DNA from: Anaerolineae bacterium
GTDB lineage: Bacteria; Chloroflexota; Anaerolineae; Anaerolineales; Villigracilaceae
Assembly (NCBI GenBank): GCA_021324435.1
Contig: JAJPIZ010000028.1
Coordinates: forward strand, 1 to 64,000
DNA: 64,000 nt
Reading direction: 5' to 3'
The notes below the pieces were generated by a model. The model did not search any database. It was not told where the DNA came from and saw only the letters and a list, made by a program, of their open reading frames with translations. Shown in pieces: positions 36,589-43,261 of the stretch (positions are counted from its first letter, which is position 1; each line of letters starts with the position of its first letter). A program made the translations under genes and the position numbers.

Positions 36589-37231
36589 CCATCGCCTCGA
36601 TCACAAAGCGCACGGCGTCGCCGGGAGCAAACAAAAAGGGCTGATCCGATTTCAGATCGAAGAGCCGCAGCGAGGTCCGGCCAATGATGCGCCAGCCGCC
36701 GGGAGAATCAATCGGATAAATTCCCGTCTGCGCGCCCGCGATCCCAACCGATCCCGCAGCAACACGCGTACGCGGCGTTTCAAGCCGCGGCGTCGCAATC
36801 GCATCGTCGAGTTTGCCCATGTACGCAAAGCCCGGCGTGAAGCCCATCATGTAGACCGCGTACTCGCGGCCTGCATGAATGTTGACGACTTCGCGTGCGC
36901 GGATGTGATGATGCGCCGCGACAAAATCCAAATCCTCGCCGCCGTATCGCACCGGGACCTCGATGCGGCGCGGCTTGCGGGTCGCGTTTGATTCGGCCCG
37001 ATCCATTTCCGCGCCAACCCAATCCGACACCTGTGCGTACGTCAGCACGAGCGAATCATAATGAACAAGAAGTGTTGCATACGCCGGGACGGTCTCGATC
37101 ACGCCCGCGATTTGTTTCGCGCGCAAAAGCGCGTCCAAAGCATGGACGCGCTGATTGATGCCGAGATCAATTTCATCGCCGAATTTTACAAGCAGGGCCG
37201 AATCGCCGAGGGGAAGGAGTTGTGGCTTCAT
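36581..37231 (-). CDS. pxpB: 5-oxoprolinase subunit B
   Basis: A 216-residue protein of the KipI/PxpB family with PLGDSALLVKFG at the N-terminus, PVRYGGEDLDFVAAH in the middle, and GFTPGFAYMGKLD followed by PRTRVAAGSVGIAG, all family hallmarks. The open frame reaches 93 bases further upstream, but that part is a repeat and has no homology; the ATG before KPQLLPLGD fits. Overlaps pxpC by 8 bases. Confidence 0.95.
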   Translation of the reverse strand: MKPQLLPLGDSALLVKFGDEIDLGINQRVHALDALLRAKQIAGVIETVPAYATLLVHYDSLVLTYAQVSDWVGAEMDRAESNATRKPRRIEVPVRYGGEDLDFVAAHHHIRAREVVNIHAGREYAVYMMGFTPGFAYMGKLDDAIATPRLETPRTRVAAGSVGIAGAQTGIYPIDSPGGWRIIGRTSLRLFDLKSDQPFLFAPGDAVRFVIEAMDA

Positions 37232-37235
37232 GTCA

Positions 37236-37310
37236 TTTGAACATAAAGGGCGCGGAGGAGGAAAATGTGATTGTTGTTTTTTCCCTTTGTGTACTTTATG
37301 CCTTTCGTGT
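37236..37310. repeat. AAAGGGCGCGGAGG...CCTTTGTGTAC repeat
   Basis: AT-rich sequence with AAAGGGCGCGGAGG and CCCTTTGTG...CCTTTCGTGTTTAAG, a loose dyad in the 79-base gap between the methyltransferase gene and pxpB. Confidence 0.4.
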
Positions 37311-38594
37311 TTAAGTCTTTTCAAAAATACTTATGCTCTCAATGTGATACGTTTGCGGAAACATATCGAACGGCGTGACTTCGAATAACTTGTAGCCATG
37401 CTGAATCAACCGCGCCGCATCGCGCGCCAGCGTGGACGGATCGCACGAGACGTACGCGATTATTTTCGGTTTCATTTTTACAACGGCGTCGAGCACTTCT
37501 TTTTCGACCCCTGCGCGCGGCGGGTCAACCAAGATAACATCGGGTTTGATTTCCAAAGTTGGCAGAACATTTTCGGCGGAATCCTCATACAACTCAACAT
37601 TATCAAACGCATCGAGATTGAAAACAAAATCCTTGCAAGCAGAAGATGAAGATTCGATCCCGATCAACTGTTTGCATGTCGGGGCAAGAAATGCGCTAAA
37701 TAACCCTGCGCCGCAATATACATCCAGGATAACCGATTGTGGAGTTGGCAATTTATCAAGAAGGTATTGAACCATTTTCTCGGCCACGAGAATATTGACC
37801 TGAAAAAACGACGACGCAGAGACGCGAAACTCGCGGCCTAAAATTTTCATCGTGATGTGGTCTTCGCCCGCAATGATCACTGCGTGTTCATCGAACACAT
37901 GCGTAACCGAAATCCCAGCCTCGATGTCAATCTCCGGCGTTTCGGGTGAATTAGATTCGAGCACGAGCATTAACTCATCGTCCACACCCGCGCGGATGGA
38001 AACGCGTTCGACATTCGTACCCGCTTCAAATTCAAGTTGCGGCCATAGATTATTGATGGAAGATTCTGGCAGATGACATTCGGAGATGGCCAGCACACCC
38101 TCTCCCTTTTGCCCCTCTCCCATTCGCGCTGAGCGGAGCGCAAGCGAAGTTGAAGCGGAGAGAGTGGAAACGAATCCCAACTTCCCATTCTTCGCCAAAT
38201 GAAATTGCACATGATTGCGGTAATTCCACCGACTCGGGCTTGCCACCGTCGCTTTGACCGGCGGGTTTTCGATCTTTCCGATTCTTTGCAACTGGTCACG
38301 CAGAATATCCGCCTTGACTCTCAACTGCATTTCGTAAGGCATGTGCTGATAATGACACCCCCCGCATTCGCCGAAGTGCCTGCAACGCGGCGTGATCCTT
38401 TCCGGCGAAATCTGCAAGACCTCCACAATCTGGCCGCGGGCGAAGCCGCGTTTTTCTTCCGTCAGCCGCACACGGACCTTTTCACCAGGCAATCCGAACG
38501 GGACGAAAACCGCGCGGGAGTCGGGAAGCCGTCCCATTGCTTCGCCGCCATACGTCAAGGTTGTGAGCGTGAGATCGTACGTCGAATGGTCCAC
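37311..38594 (-). CDS. class I SAM-dependent RNA (uracil-5-)-methyltransferase, RlmD/RumA family
   Basis: A 427-residue enzyme. TRAM domain (about 5-60), iron-sulfur Cys cluster (CRHFGECGGC with a fourth Cys in ISEC), and a Rossmann methyltransferase with VILDVYCGAGLFS, the release base DPPRAG and the catalytic Cys in YVSCDPSTLARD. Family members methylate uridines in 23S rRNA or tRNA; which site is not decidable here. Between NGKLGFVST and EGVLAISEC an in-frame repeat insertion (38095-38166) adds about 24 residues with SASTSLALRSARMGEGQKGE. Confidence 0.94.
   Translation of the reverse strand: MDHSTYDLTLTTLTYGGEAMGRLPDSRAVFVPFGLPGEKVRVRLTEEKRGFARGQIVEVLQISPERITPRCRHFGECGGCHYQHMPYEMQLRVKADILRDQLQRIGKIENPPVKATVASPSRWNYRNHVQFHLAKNGKLGFVSTLSASTSLALRSARMGEGQKGEGVLAISECHLPESSINNLWPQLEFEAGTNVERVSIRAGVDDELMLVLESNSPETPEIDIEAGISVTHVFDEHAVIIAGEDHITMKILGREFRVSASSFFQVNILVAEKMVQYLLDKLPTPQSVILDVYCGAGLFSAFLAPTCKQLIGIESSSSACKDFVFNLDAFDNVELYEDSAENVLPTLEIKPDVILVDPPRAGVEKEVLDAVVKMKPKIIAYVSCDPSTLARDAARLIQHGYKLFEVTPFDMFPQTYHIESISIFEKT
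38095..38166. repeat. CCCTCTCCC...GAGCGGAGCG repeat inside methyltransferase gene
   Basis: Plus strand reads CACCCTCTCCCTTTTGCCCC, then TCTCCCATTCGCGCTGAGCG, then AAGTTGAAGCGGAGAGAG; a loose dyad of CTCTCC/GGAGAG type, like the insertion at 42070. Frame kept. Confidence 0.65.
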
Positions 38595-38612
38595 ATCATC
38601 CTTCTAAAAACA

Positions 38613-38660
38613 GTAATGCGTAATTCGTGATACGCGAGTTACGCATTACCAATTACGCAC
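38613..38660. repeat. TAATGCGTAATTCG...ACGCATTACC palindromic repeat
   Basis: GTAATGCGTAATTCGTGATA faces ACGCGAGTTACGCATTAC, then AATTACGCAC. Short units of TAATTACG type. Non-coding gap between two minus-strand genes. Confidence 0.65.
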
Positions 38661-38701
38661 TATGCAGCGATTCTTGCGTTTCGAATGGTCGAATATCGCC
38701 T

Positions 38702-38872
38702 CTATTTCAAAAAGAACGAAAGTGCGACGAGAATGACTAAGAACGTCCCAGCCAAAATCCCGATGCGGCTGAGGTCGCGTTTGATGTAAGTATAATCGGG
38801 ATTGAACTCCGTCATGCGCGGCGCAATGAAGGCCGCGGACTTGCTCACTTGTCGTCTGTTTTTTCTGGACAT
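38702..38872 (-). CDS. 56-residue single-span membrane protein
   Basis: ATG follows AAGGAGATATT on the minus strand. The product has a basic N-terminus (MSRKNRRQVSKSA), a middle with EFNPDYTYIKRDLSRIGI, and a C-terminal membrane helix (LAGTFLVILVALSFFLK). The helix-with-NPDYTY layout looks conserved in style, but I cannot name a family. It sits alone between two repeats. Confidence 0.65.
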   Translation of the reverse strand: MSRKNRRQVSKSAAFIAPRMTEFNPDYTYIKRDLSRIGILAGTFLVILVALSFFLK

Positions 38873-38890
38873 AATATCTCCTTGGATTCT

Positions 38891-39005
38891 GTCGTTGCGA
38901 GGAGCGTTCTCCCTGCACTTGCGCGCAGGGCAAGTGTCTCCGAAGCAATCTCCTCTTTATAATATTGAGATTGCCGCGTGGGGTTGACGCCCTCCTCGTA
39001 ATGAC
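38891..39005. repeat. long GTCGTTGCGAGG-type dyad element
   Basis: GTCGTTGCGAGGAGCG ... GAAGCAATCTCC then GAGATTGC ... CCTCCTCGTAATGAC. The core GAGCGTTCTCCCTGCACTTG is shared with the copy at 11391. Confidence 0.8.
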
Positions 39006-39009
39006 GTTG

Positions 39010-39912
39010 TTAATTTTGCAACCGCGCAAAGACCACAATGCGCTGTTTATCAACCAGATATGGATAGCACGAGATCAACGTCACAGTCGGCGCGCCGGTG
39101 GACGCCATTACTTCCACCGCAGTTGGCTCGACGATCTCCGTGCGGTCAACGATGTAAACATACTGCCGCTGTTGCGTGTACAACACCACTTGATCGCCCG
39201 GTTGAAGTTTATCCAGATTGCGGAACAACTCCCCGTACACATCATTATGCGCCGAGAGCACAACGTTGCCCGAGTCGCCGGGATTCGCCGAGCCGATGTG
39301 TTGCGCCACGCCTTTCTTCAATTGTTCCCAGCCATCGCCTTGCACCACGGGCGCGTCGATCTTGATGGCCGGGATTTGAATCCGAATCGCCTGCTCGATG
39401 CTCGGCGTAGGCGCGGGCAGGTTCGCCAGCGACTGCATCATTGGACGCAGATGCTCCGGAATTTCCGCGTCGTTCGGCGCGGTGTTGCCCTGGGCATCCG
39501 GCGGCGTGTGGCCCGATGGCAAAACGACAGCCATGATCAGCGGAGTCGGAGTCGGTGTGACGGGATTGAGCGCCGCGGCCACCTCTTTATTTAAATCGCG
39601 CAACATGCCGAGACCGCTCAACAAGACGCCGACCAGCCCAACCACTGCGATGATTTCCACGACGAGCAGAAGTCTATCCATAACGCGGCGCCGCTTCGAG
39701 GTCTGGACTTGAAGCGGCTCGCCGCTATCATCCGGTGTATCCACCACCGGAGCGGATTCGAGTCCATTGCCCGCGTCCATTGGAACAGCAACGACGCGTC
39801 CTGTGCGGCGGAAATGATCCAGCCGTTCATTGCGCGCGACGCGCCGCTTTTCGATCAACAAACGGCGCAATTCTTCAACGGACAAATCTTCGGGGACTTT
39901 GCGTCTGGGCAT
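39010..39912 (-). CDS. class D/E-type sortase
   Basis: A 300-residue membrane transpeptidase. The N-terminus is a basic helical domain, one membrane helix lies near 103-125, then a Pro/Thr stretch and the sortase barrel with His222 (SAHNDVYG), Cys282 (TLISCYP) and Arg291. It starts at ATG after TATAAT with 9 bases between, so likely leaderless. In-frame sequence upstream is not homologous. The LPXTG-type substrate is not in the window. Confidence 0.9.
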   Translation of the reverse strand: MPRRKVPEDLSVEELRRLLIEKRRVARNERLDHFRRTGRVVAVPMDAGNGLESAPVVDTPDDSGEPLQVQTSKRRRVMDRLLLVVEIIAVVGLVGVLLSGLGMLRDLNKEVAAALNPVTPTPTPLIMAVVLPSGHTPPDAQGNTAPNDAEIPEHLRPMMQSLANLPAPTPSIEQAIRIQIPAIKIDAPVVQGDGWEQLKKGVAQHIGSANPGDSGNVVLSAHNDVYGELFRNLDKLQPGDQVVLYTQQRQYVYIVDRTEIVEPTAVEVMASTGAPTVTLISCYPYLVDKQRIVVFARLQN

Positions 39913-39921
39913 CGCACAGCG

Positions 39922-39927
39922 ATTATA
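39922..39927 (-). promoter_or_regulatory. TATAAT box of sortase gene
   Basis: Minus-strand TATAAT ends 9 bases before the sortase ATG; no Shine-Dalgarno seen. Confidence 0.5.
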
Positions 39928-39948
39928 CCGCGCTTGTTTCATCAGTCT

Positions 39949-40023
39949 CACCACGGAGCACACAGGGTGCACAGAGAAAAACAAGGAAGAACTCAGTGGT
40001 CTCCGTGCTCTCTGTGGTGAAAT
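39949..40023. repeat. CACCACGGAGC...CTCTGTGGTGA intergenic dyad
   Basis: Left arm TCACCACGGAGCACACAGGG, right arm CTCCGTGCTCTCTGTGGTGA: near-perfect inverted repeat between divergent genes. Best-kept member of its family in this window. Confidence 0.8.
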
Positions 40024-40035
40024 GTTTTCGAAAGG

Positions 40036-40041
40036 TATAAT
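40036..40041 (+). promoter_or_regulatory. TATAAT box of leaderless thioesterase gene
   Basis: TATAAT ends 6 bases before the ATG at 40048 and follows directly after the dyad repeat. Confidence 0.6.
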
Positions 40042-40047
40042 CATCTC

Positions 40048-40470
40048 ATGCCCGAATACAAATTCTTTCATCCCACTGAAGTCCGCTACGGCGACCTCGA
40101 CCCGCAGGGACATGTCAACAACGCCAAGTATCTGACTTATTTCGAGCAGGCGCGCGTGTATTATCTAATCCATCTCGGTTTGTTCAGCAAAGACCAATCC
40201 TTCATGGACATCGGTCTCATCGTCGCGGACATTCACATTGCCTACCACGCGCCCACCCATTACGGCGACGAAATCAAAACCGGCGTGCGGACCAAAAAGA
40301 TCGGCGGCAAATCCATCATCGTCGAGCAGGCGGTCGTGGATGTTGCAACCGGCAAAGAAATGGCAAAGGGTGAAGTGGTCATGGTCACGTACGATTACCG
40401 CGCGCAGAAGACCATCCCCGTGCCGGATAACTGGAGAGAAATCATCACAAAATTCGAAAATGGAGGATAG
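40048..40470 (+). CDS. acyl-CoA thioesterase, 4HBT hotdog fold
   Basis: A 140-residue thioesterase. VRYGDLDPQGHVNNAKYLTYFEQAR (catalytic Asp in YGDLDPQGH) near residue 10-32 and the AxIxYhAPxxYGDE stretch (HIAYHAPTHYGDEI) are diagnostic for 4-hydroxybenzoyl-CoA-thioesterase-like enzymes. The acyl substrate is unknown. Leaderless start. The M42 peptidase gene begins 3 bases after its stop. Confidence 0.92.
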   Translation: MPEYKFFHPTEVRYGDLDPQGHVNNAKYLTYFEQARVYYLIHLGLFSKDQSFMDIGLIVADIHIAYHAPTHYGDEIKTGVRTKKIGGKSIIVEQAVVDVATGKEMAKGEVVMVTYDYRAQKTIPVPDNWREIITKFENGG

Positions 40471-40473
40471 ATC

Positions 40474-41526
40474 ATGGCTTCATTGCCAAGCATTGATACC
40501 AACCATCTCACAAAATTTCTCGTTGATTTATTGAACATCCCCTCGCCCACTGGGTATAGCGAGCAGGCAATTGAATTTGTCGAGAAAGAACTTTCCACTT
40601 TCCGCTCCCTGCAACTTTCGCGCACGCGCAAAGGCGCGCTGATTGCAAAGTGGGAGGGAAAAAAGAACCACGCGCCTCGCGCCCTCACCGCACACGTGGA
40701 CACGCTCGGCGCGATGGTCAAGGAGATCAAATCCAATGGGCGGCTGACGGTCACGCGCATCGGCGGGTTGATTCTGAACGCGGTCGAGACGGAGGGCTGT
40801 TGGGTGTTCACATCCAACGGCGAAAAGGTCCGCGGTTCATTGCTGATTGATGCCGCGTCGGGACATGTCTATGGCGCGAAAGCCACCGACACAAAACGCG
40901 ATGAAGAGCACATGGAAATCCGCCTCGATGCGCGCACAACGTCCGAAGAAGAAACGCGCGCGTTGGGAATCAACGTCGGCGACTTCGTGGCTTTCGATCC
41001 GCGCGTCGAAGTGACGAACGGATTCATCCGCTCGCGCTTTCTCGACGACAAGGCCTGCGTGGCGGCTATCGCCGCCGCGATAAAATCTTTATCGGAGTCC
41101 GGCCAAAGTCCCGCGCAGAGCGTTTATTTCCACATCAGCAATTACGAGGAAGTCGGGCACGGCGCGTCGGCGGGCATTCCATCCGATGTACATGAACTCG
41201 TCACCGTGGACATGGCCGCGGTCGGCGCGGGTCAGGAGTCCGATGAATTTCACGCGACGATCTGTCTCAAAGACAGTGGCGGGCCGTATCATCATGGCTT
41301 GAGCAACAAACTGCGCGCCATTGCAGATGAAAACAAGATCGCATACAAGACGGATATTTATCCGTTCTACGGATCGGACGGCGAGGCGTTCTGGCGCGCG
41401 GGCGGCGATGTGGCTGTGGCGTTGATCGGCCCGGGCGTGGACGCCTCGCACAATTACGAACGCACGCACATTGACGCATTGATCGCAACGACACAATGGA
41501 TCATGGCGTATTTGCTGGAGGAATAA
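40474..41526 (+). CDS. M42-family metallo-aminopeptidase
   Basis: A 350-residue zinc/cobalt aminopeptidase of the tetrahedral (TET) type. Metal ligands are visible in TAHVDTLG, LDDKACVA, NYEEVGHGAS, the Asp of TVDMAAVG, and a late His near ERTHIDAL. GGAGG precedes the ATG. The gene pair with the thioesterase is operon-like. Substrate peptides unknown; some relatives are annotated endoglucanase by error. Confidence 0.93.
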   Translation: MASLPSIDTNHLTKFLVDLLNIPSPTGYSEQAIEFVEKELSTFRSLQLSRTRKGALIAKWEGKKNHAPRALTAHVDTLGAMVKEIKSNGRLTVTRIGGLILNAVETEGCWVFTSNGEKVRGSLLIDAASGHVYGAKATDTKRDEEHMEIRLDARTTSEEETRALGINVGDFVAFDPRVEVTNGFIRSRFLDDKACVAAIAAAIKSLSESGQSPAQSVYFHISNYEEVGHGASAGIPSDVHELVTVDMAAVGAGQESDEFHATICLKDSGGPYHHGLSNKLRAIADENKIAYKTDIYPFYGSDGEAFWRAGGDVAVALIGPGVDASHNYERTHIDALIATTQWIMAYLLEE

Positions 41527-41611
41527 TCACCACAAAGGCACAGAGAACACAAAGTCTTCTATGTGCTCACAACGTTAAACTTGGTGTACTTTGTGTCTCT
41601 GTGGTGAAATT
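41527..41611. repeat. CACCACAAAGGCACAGAG...TCTCTGTGGTGAAA dyad
   Basis: Left arm TCACCACAAAGGCACAGAGA and right arm TTTGTGTCTCTGTGGTGA enclose a less ordered centre. It separates the M42 gene from the F420 oxidoreductase gene. Confidence 0.75.
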
Positions 41612-41617
41612 GAAAAC

Positions 41618-42649
41618 ATGAAATTCGACGCCGCACTGCCACCCATTGATTTGAAGGACGTGCCCGCACTTGCCAAAGCCGCACAGGAAATCGGTTTCGC
41701 ATCTCTCTGGACCTCGGAGACTCAACACGATCCATTCCTTCCCTGCACGCTGATTGCGGAACACACCTCGCGTTTGGAATTCGGTACCGCCATCGCGGTT
41801 TCATTCGCGCGCTCACCCGCCACGATCGCTTACACCGCATGGGACCTGGCCGCGCAATCGGGCGGACGATTTATTCTGGGACTCGGCACGCAGGTCAAGG
41901 CGCACATCGAACGCAGATTCGGAATGCAATGGCCCGAGTCTGTGACCGGAAAACTGCGCGAACAGATCCTTGCCATCCGCGCCTTTTGGGACTCTTGGCA
42001 AAACGGAACGAAGTTAAATTTTCGCGGCGAGTATTACAAACTAACGTTGATGTCGCCGTTCTTTACGCCTTCACCCCTTCTCCCCTCCCCCAATATTGGG
42101 AGAGGGGTCGGGGGTGAGGGCTTGATTCCTATCTACATCGCGGGCGTCAACACGGGATTGGCAAAACTGGCCGGCGAACTGTGCGAGGGCTTTCACGCGC
42201 ACCCGTTCAACAGTCCGCGTTATTTGCGCGAGGTGATGCTCCCGGCGATGGAAGAAGGTCTGCAAAAGTCAGGGAGAAAAAGAGAAGATATTTCGGTTTC
42301 GGTCACAGCCTTCACCGCCACCTCGCCCGAAGAAGAAAACTTCGCGCGCGCGCAACTATCGTTTTATGCTTCGACTCCCTCCTACCGCGCCGTGATGGAC
42401 TTCCATGGCTGGGGCGCGACTGCGGAAAAATTATCTGCGCACGCCGCCAAAGGCGAATGGACCGAGATGCCCATGCTCATCACCGATGAAATGCTGAACG
42501 AGTTTTGTTTGGTCACGGATGAAAGTAATTTGGCATCGGCTTTAAAAGAAAGATACAACGGGATCGCAGACCGGTTGACGTTGTATATTCCCTTCGTGCC
42601 GGGCGAGAGAGACGAGTTCTGGAAAAAGTTGAACCAGGCATTTGTATGA
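41618..42649 (+). CDS. LLM-class F420-dependent oxidoreductase
   Basis: A 343-residue TIM-barrel flavin/F420 enzyme of the luciferase-like monooxygenase class. ALPPID at the N-terminus, WTSETQHDPFLP and GTAIAVSFARSPATIAYTAWDL, then GRFILGLGTQVKAHIERRFG are hallmark parts. Within the barrel (about residues 152-169) an in-frame repeat insertion adds TPSPLLPSPNIGRGVGGEG before IPIYIAGVN. The start lies right behind the upstream repeat with no clear ribosome site. Substrate unknown. Confidence 0.93.
   Translation: MKFDAALPPIDLKDVPALAKAAQEIGFASLWTSETQHDPFLPCTLIAEHTSRLEFGTAIAVSFARSPATIAYTAWDLAAQSGGRFILGLGTQVKAHIERRFGMQWPESVTGKLREQILAIRAFWDSWQNGTKLNFRGEYYKLTLMSPFFTPSPLLPSPNIGRGVGGEGLIPIYIAGVNTGLAKLAGELCEGFHAHPFNSPRYLREVMLPAMEEGLQKSGRKREDISVSVTAFTATSPEEENFARAQLSFYASTPSYRAVMDFHGWGATAEKLSAHAAKGEWTEMPMLITDEMLNEFCLVTDESNLASALKERYNGIADRLTLYIPFVPGERDEFWKKLNQAFV
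42070..42122. repeat. CACCCC...CAATATTGG...GGGGTGAGGG repeat inside F420 oxidoreductase gene
   Basis: Palindromic: TCACCCCTTCTCCCCTCCC, CCAATATTGG, GAGAGGGGTCGGGGGTGA. In frame, encoding TPSPLLPSPNIGRGVGGEG. Insertion between two barrel elements. Confidence 0.8.
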
Positions 42650-42700
42650 CAAGGTAACACAAAATATCTGCATTTATCTGCGATTGAAATTGGAGCAATC

Positions 42701-43030
42701 ATGAACTTCACCGACTATCAAACCAAATCCCGTGCCACCGCCAAATATCCCGCCATTGGGCACGGCGTCATCTATCCCACGCTCGGGCTCGTCAACGAAG
42801 CAGGCGAAGTGGCGGGCAAAATCAAAAAAGTATTTCGCGATAAAGACGGTCACATCAGCGACGAGACGCGTGAAGCCCTCAAAGCCGAACTTGGCGATGT
42901 GCTCTGGTATTTATCCCAAACCGCGACCGAACTTAATTTATCCCTCGATGAGATTGCTGAACATAATCTCGCCAAACTGCTCGACCGTCAAGCCCGCGGC
43001 AAGATTCAAGGAGATGGAGATAATCGTTAG
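42701..43030 (+). CDS. MazG-like nucleoside-triphosphate pyrophosphohydrolase
   Basis: A 109-residue helical protein of the all-alpha NTP pyrophosphatase superfamily. The metal-binding pattern is visible: EAGEVAGKIKKV and ELGDVLWYLS (EExxE-like/ExxD). It should sanitise nucleotide pools; the substrate is not known. A weak GGAG precedes the ATG. The 231 bases that follow hold no gene, only the clpC upstream region. Confidence 0.85.
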   Translation: MNFTDYQTKSRATAKYPAIGHGVIYPTLGLVNEAGEVAGKIKKVFRDKDGHISDETREALKAELGDVLWYLSQTATELNLSLDEIAEHNLAKLLDRQARGKIQGDGDNR

Positions 43031-43206
43031 CAAGAGAGAGGCTAGAGAAAAAAACATTTCCTCCACCGCTCACTATTCATTCTTACTTGTTACTCCTCTC
43101 TACTTCCTATTCACTATTTTTCCTCCATTTGTGAACTTGCAAACATGTGAACCGCACGCAAAGAAACTCTAATCTTTTTCCTACACAGACTCGCCTTTCT
43201 TTTTGG

Positions 43207-43249
43207 TAGAATCTCCACTGACCTAATCCGATTATTTTAGGTCAAGGAG
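43207..43249 (+). promoter_or_regulatory. clpC upstream region: -10 box and inverted repeat at the ribosome site
   Basis: TAGAAT at 43207-43212 is a possible -10 box. An 8-bp inverted repeat, TGACCTAA (43219-43226) and TTAGGTCA (43237-43244), ends exactly at AAGGAG, the ribosome site. It could be an operator for a stress repressor or an RNA hairpin affecting translation. It is not CIRCE and not the CtsR direct-repeat box. Confidence 0.5.
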
Positions 43250-43261
43250 AGACAAGACACT

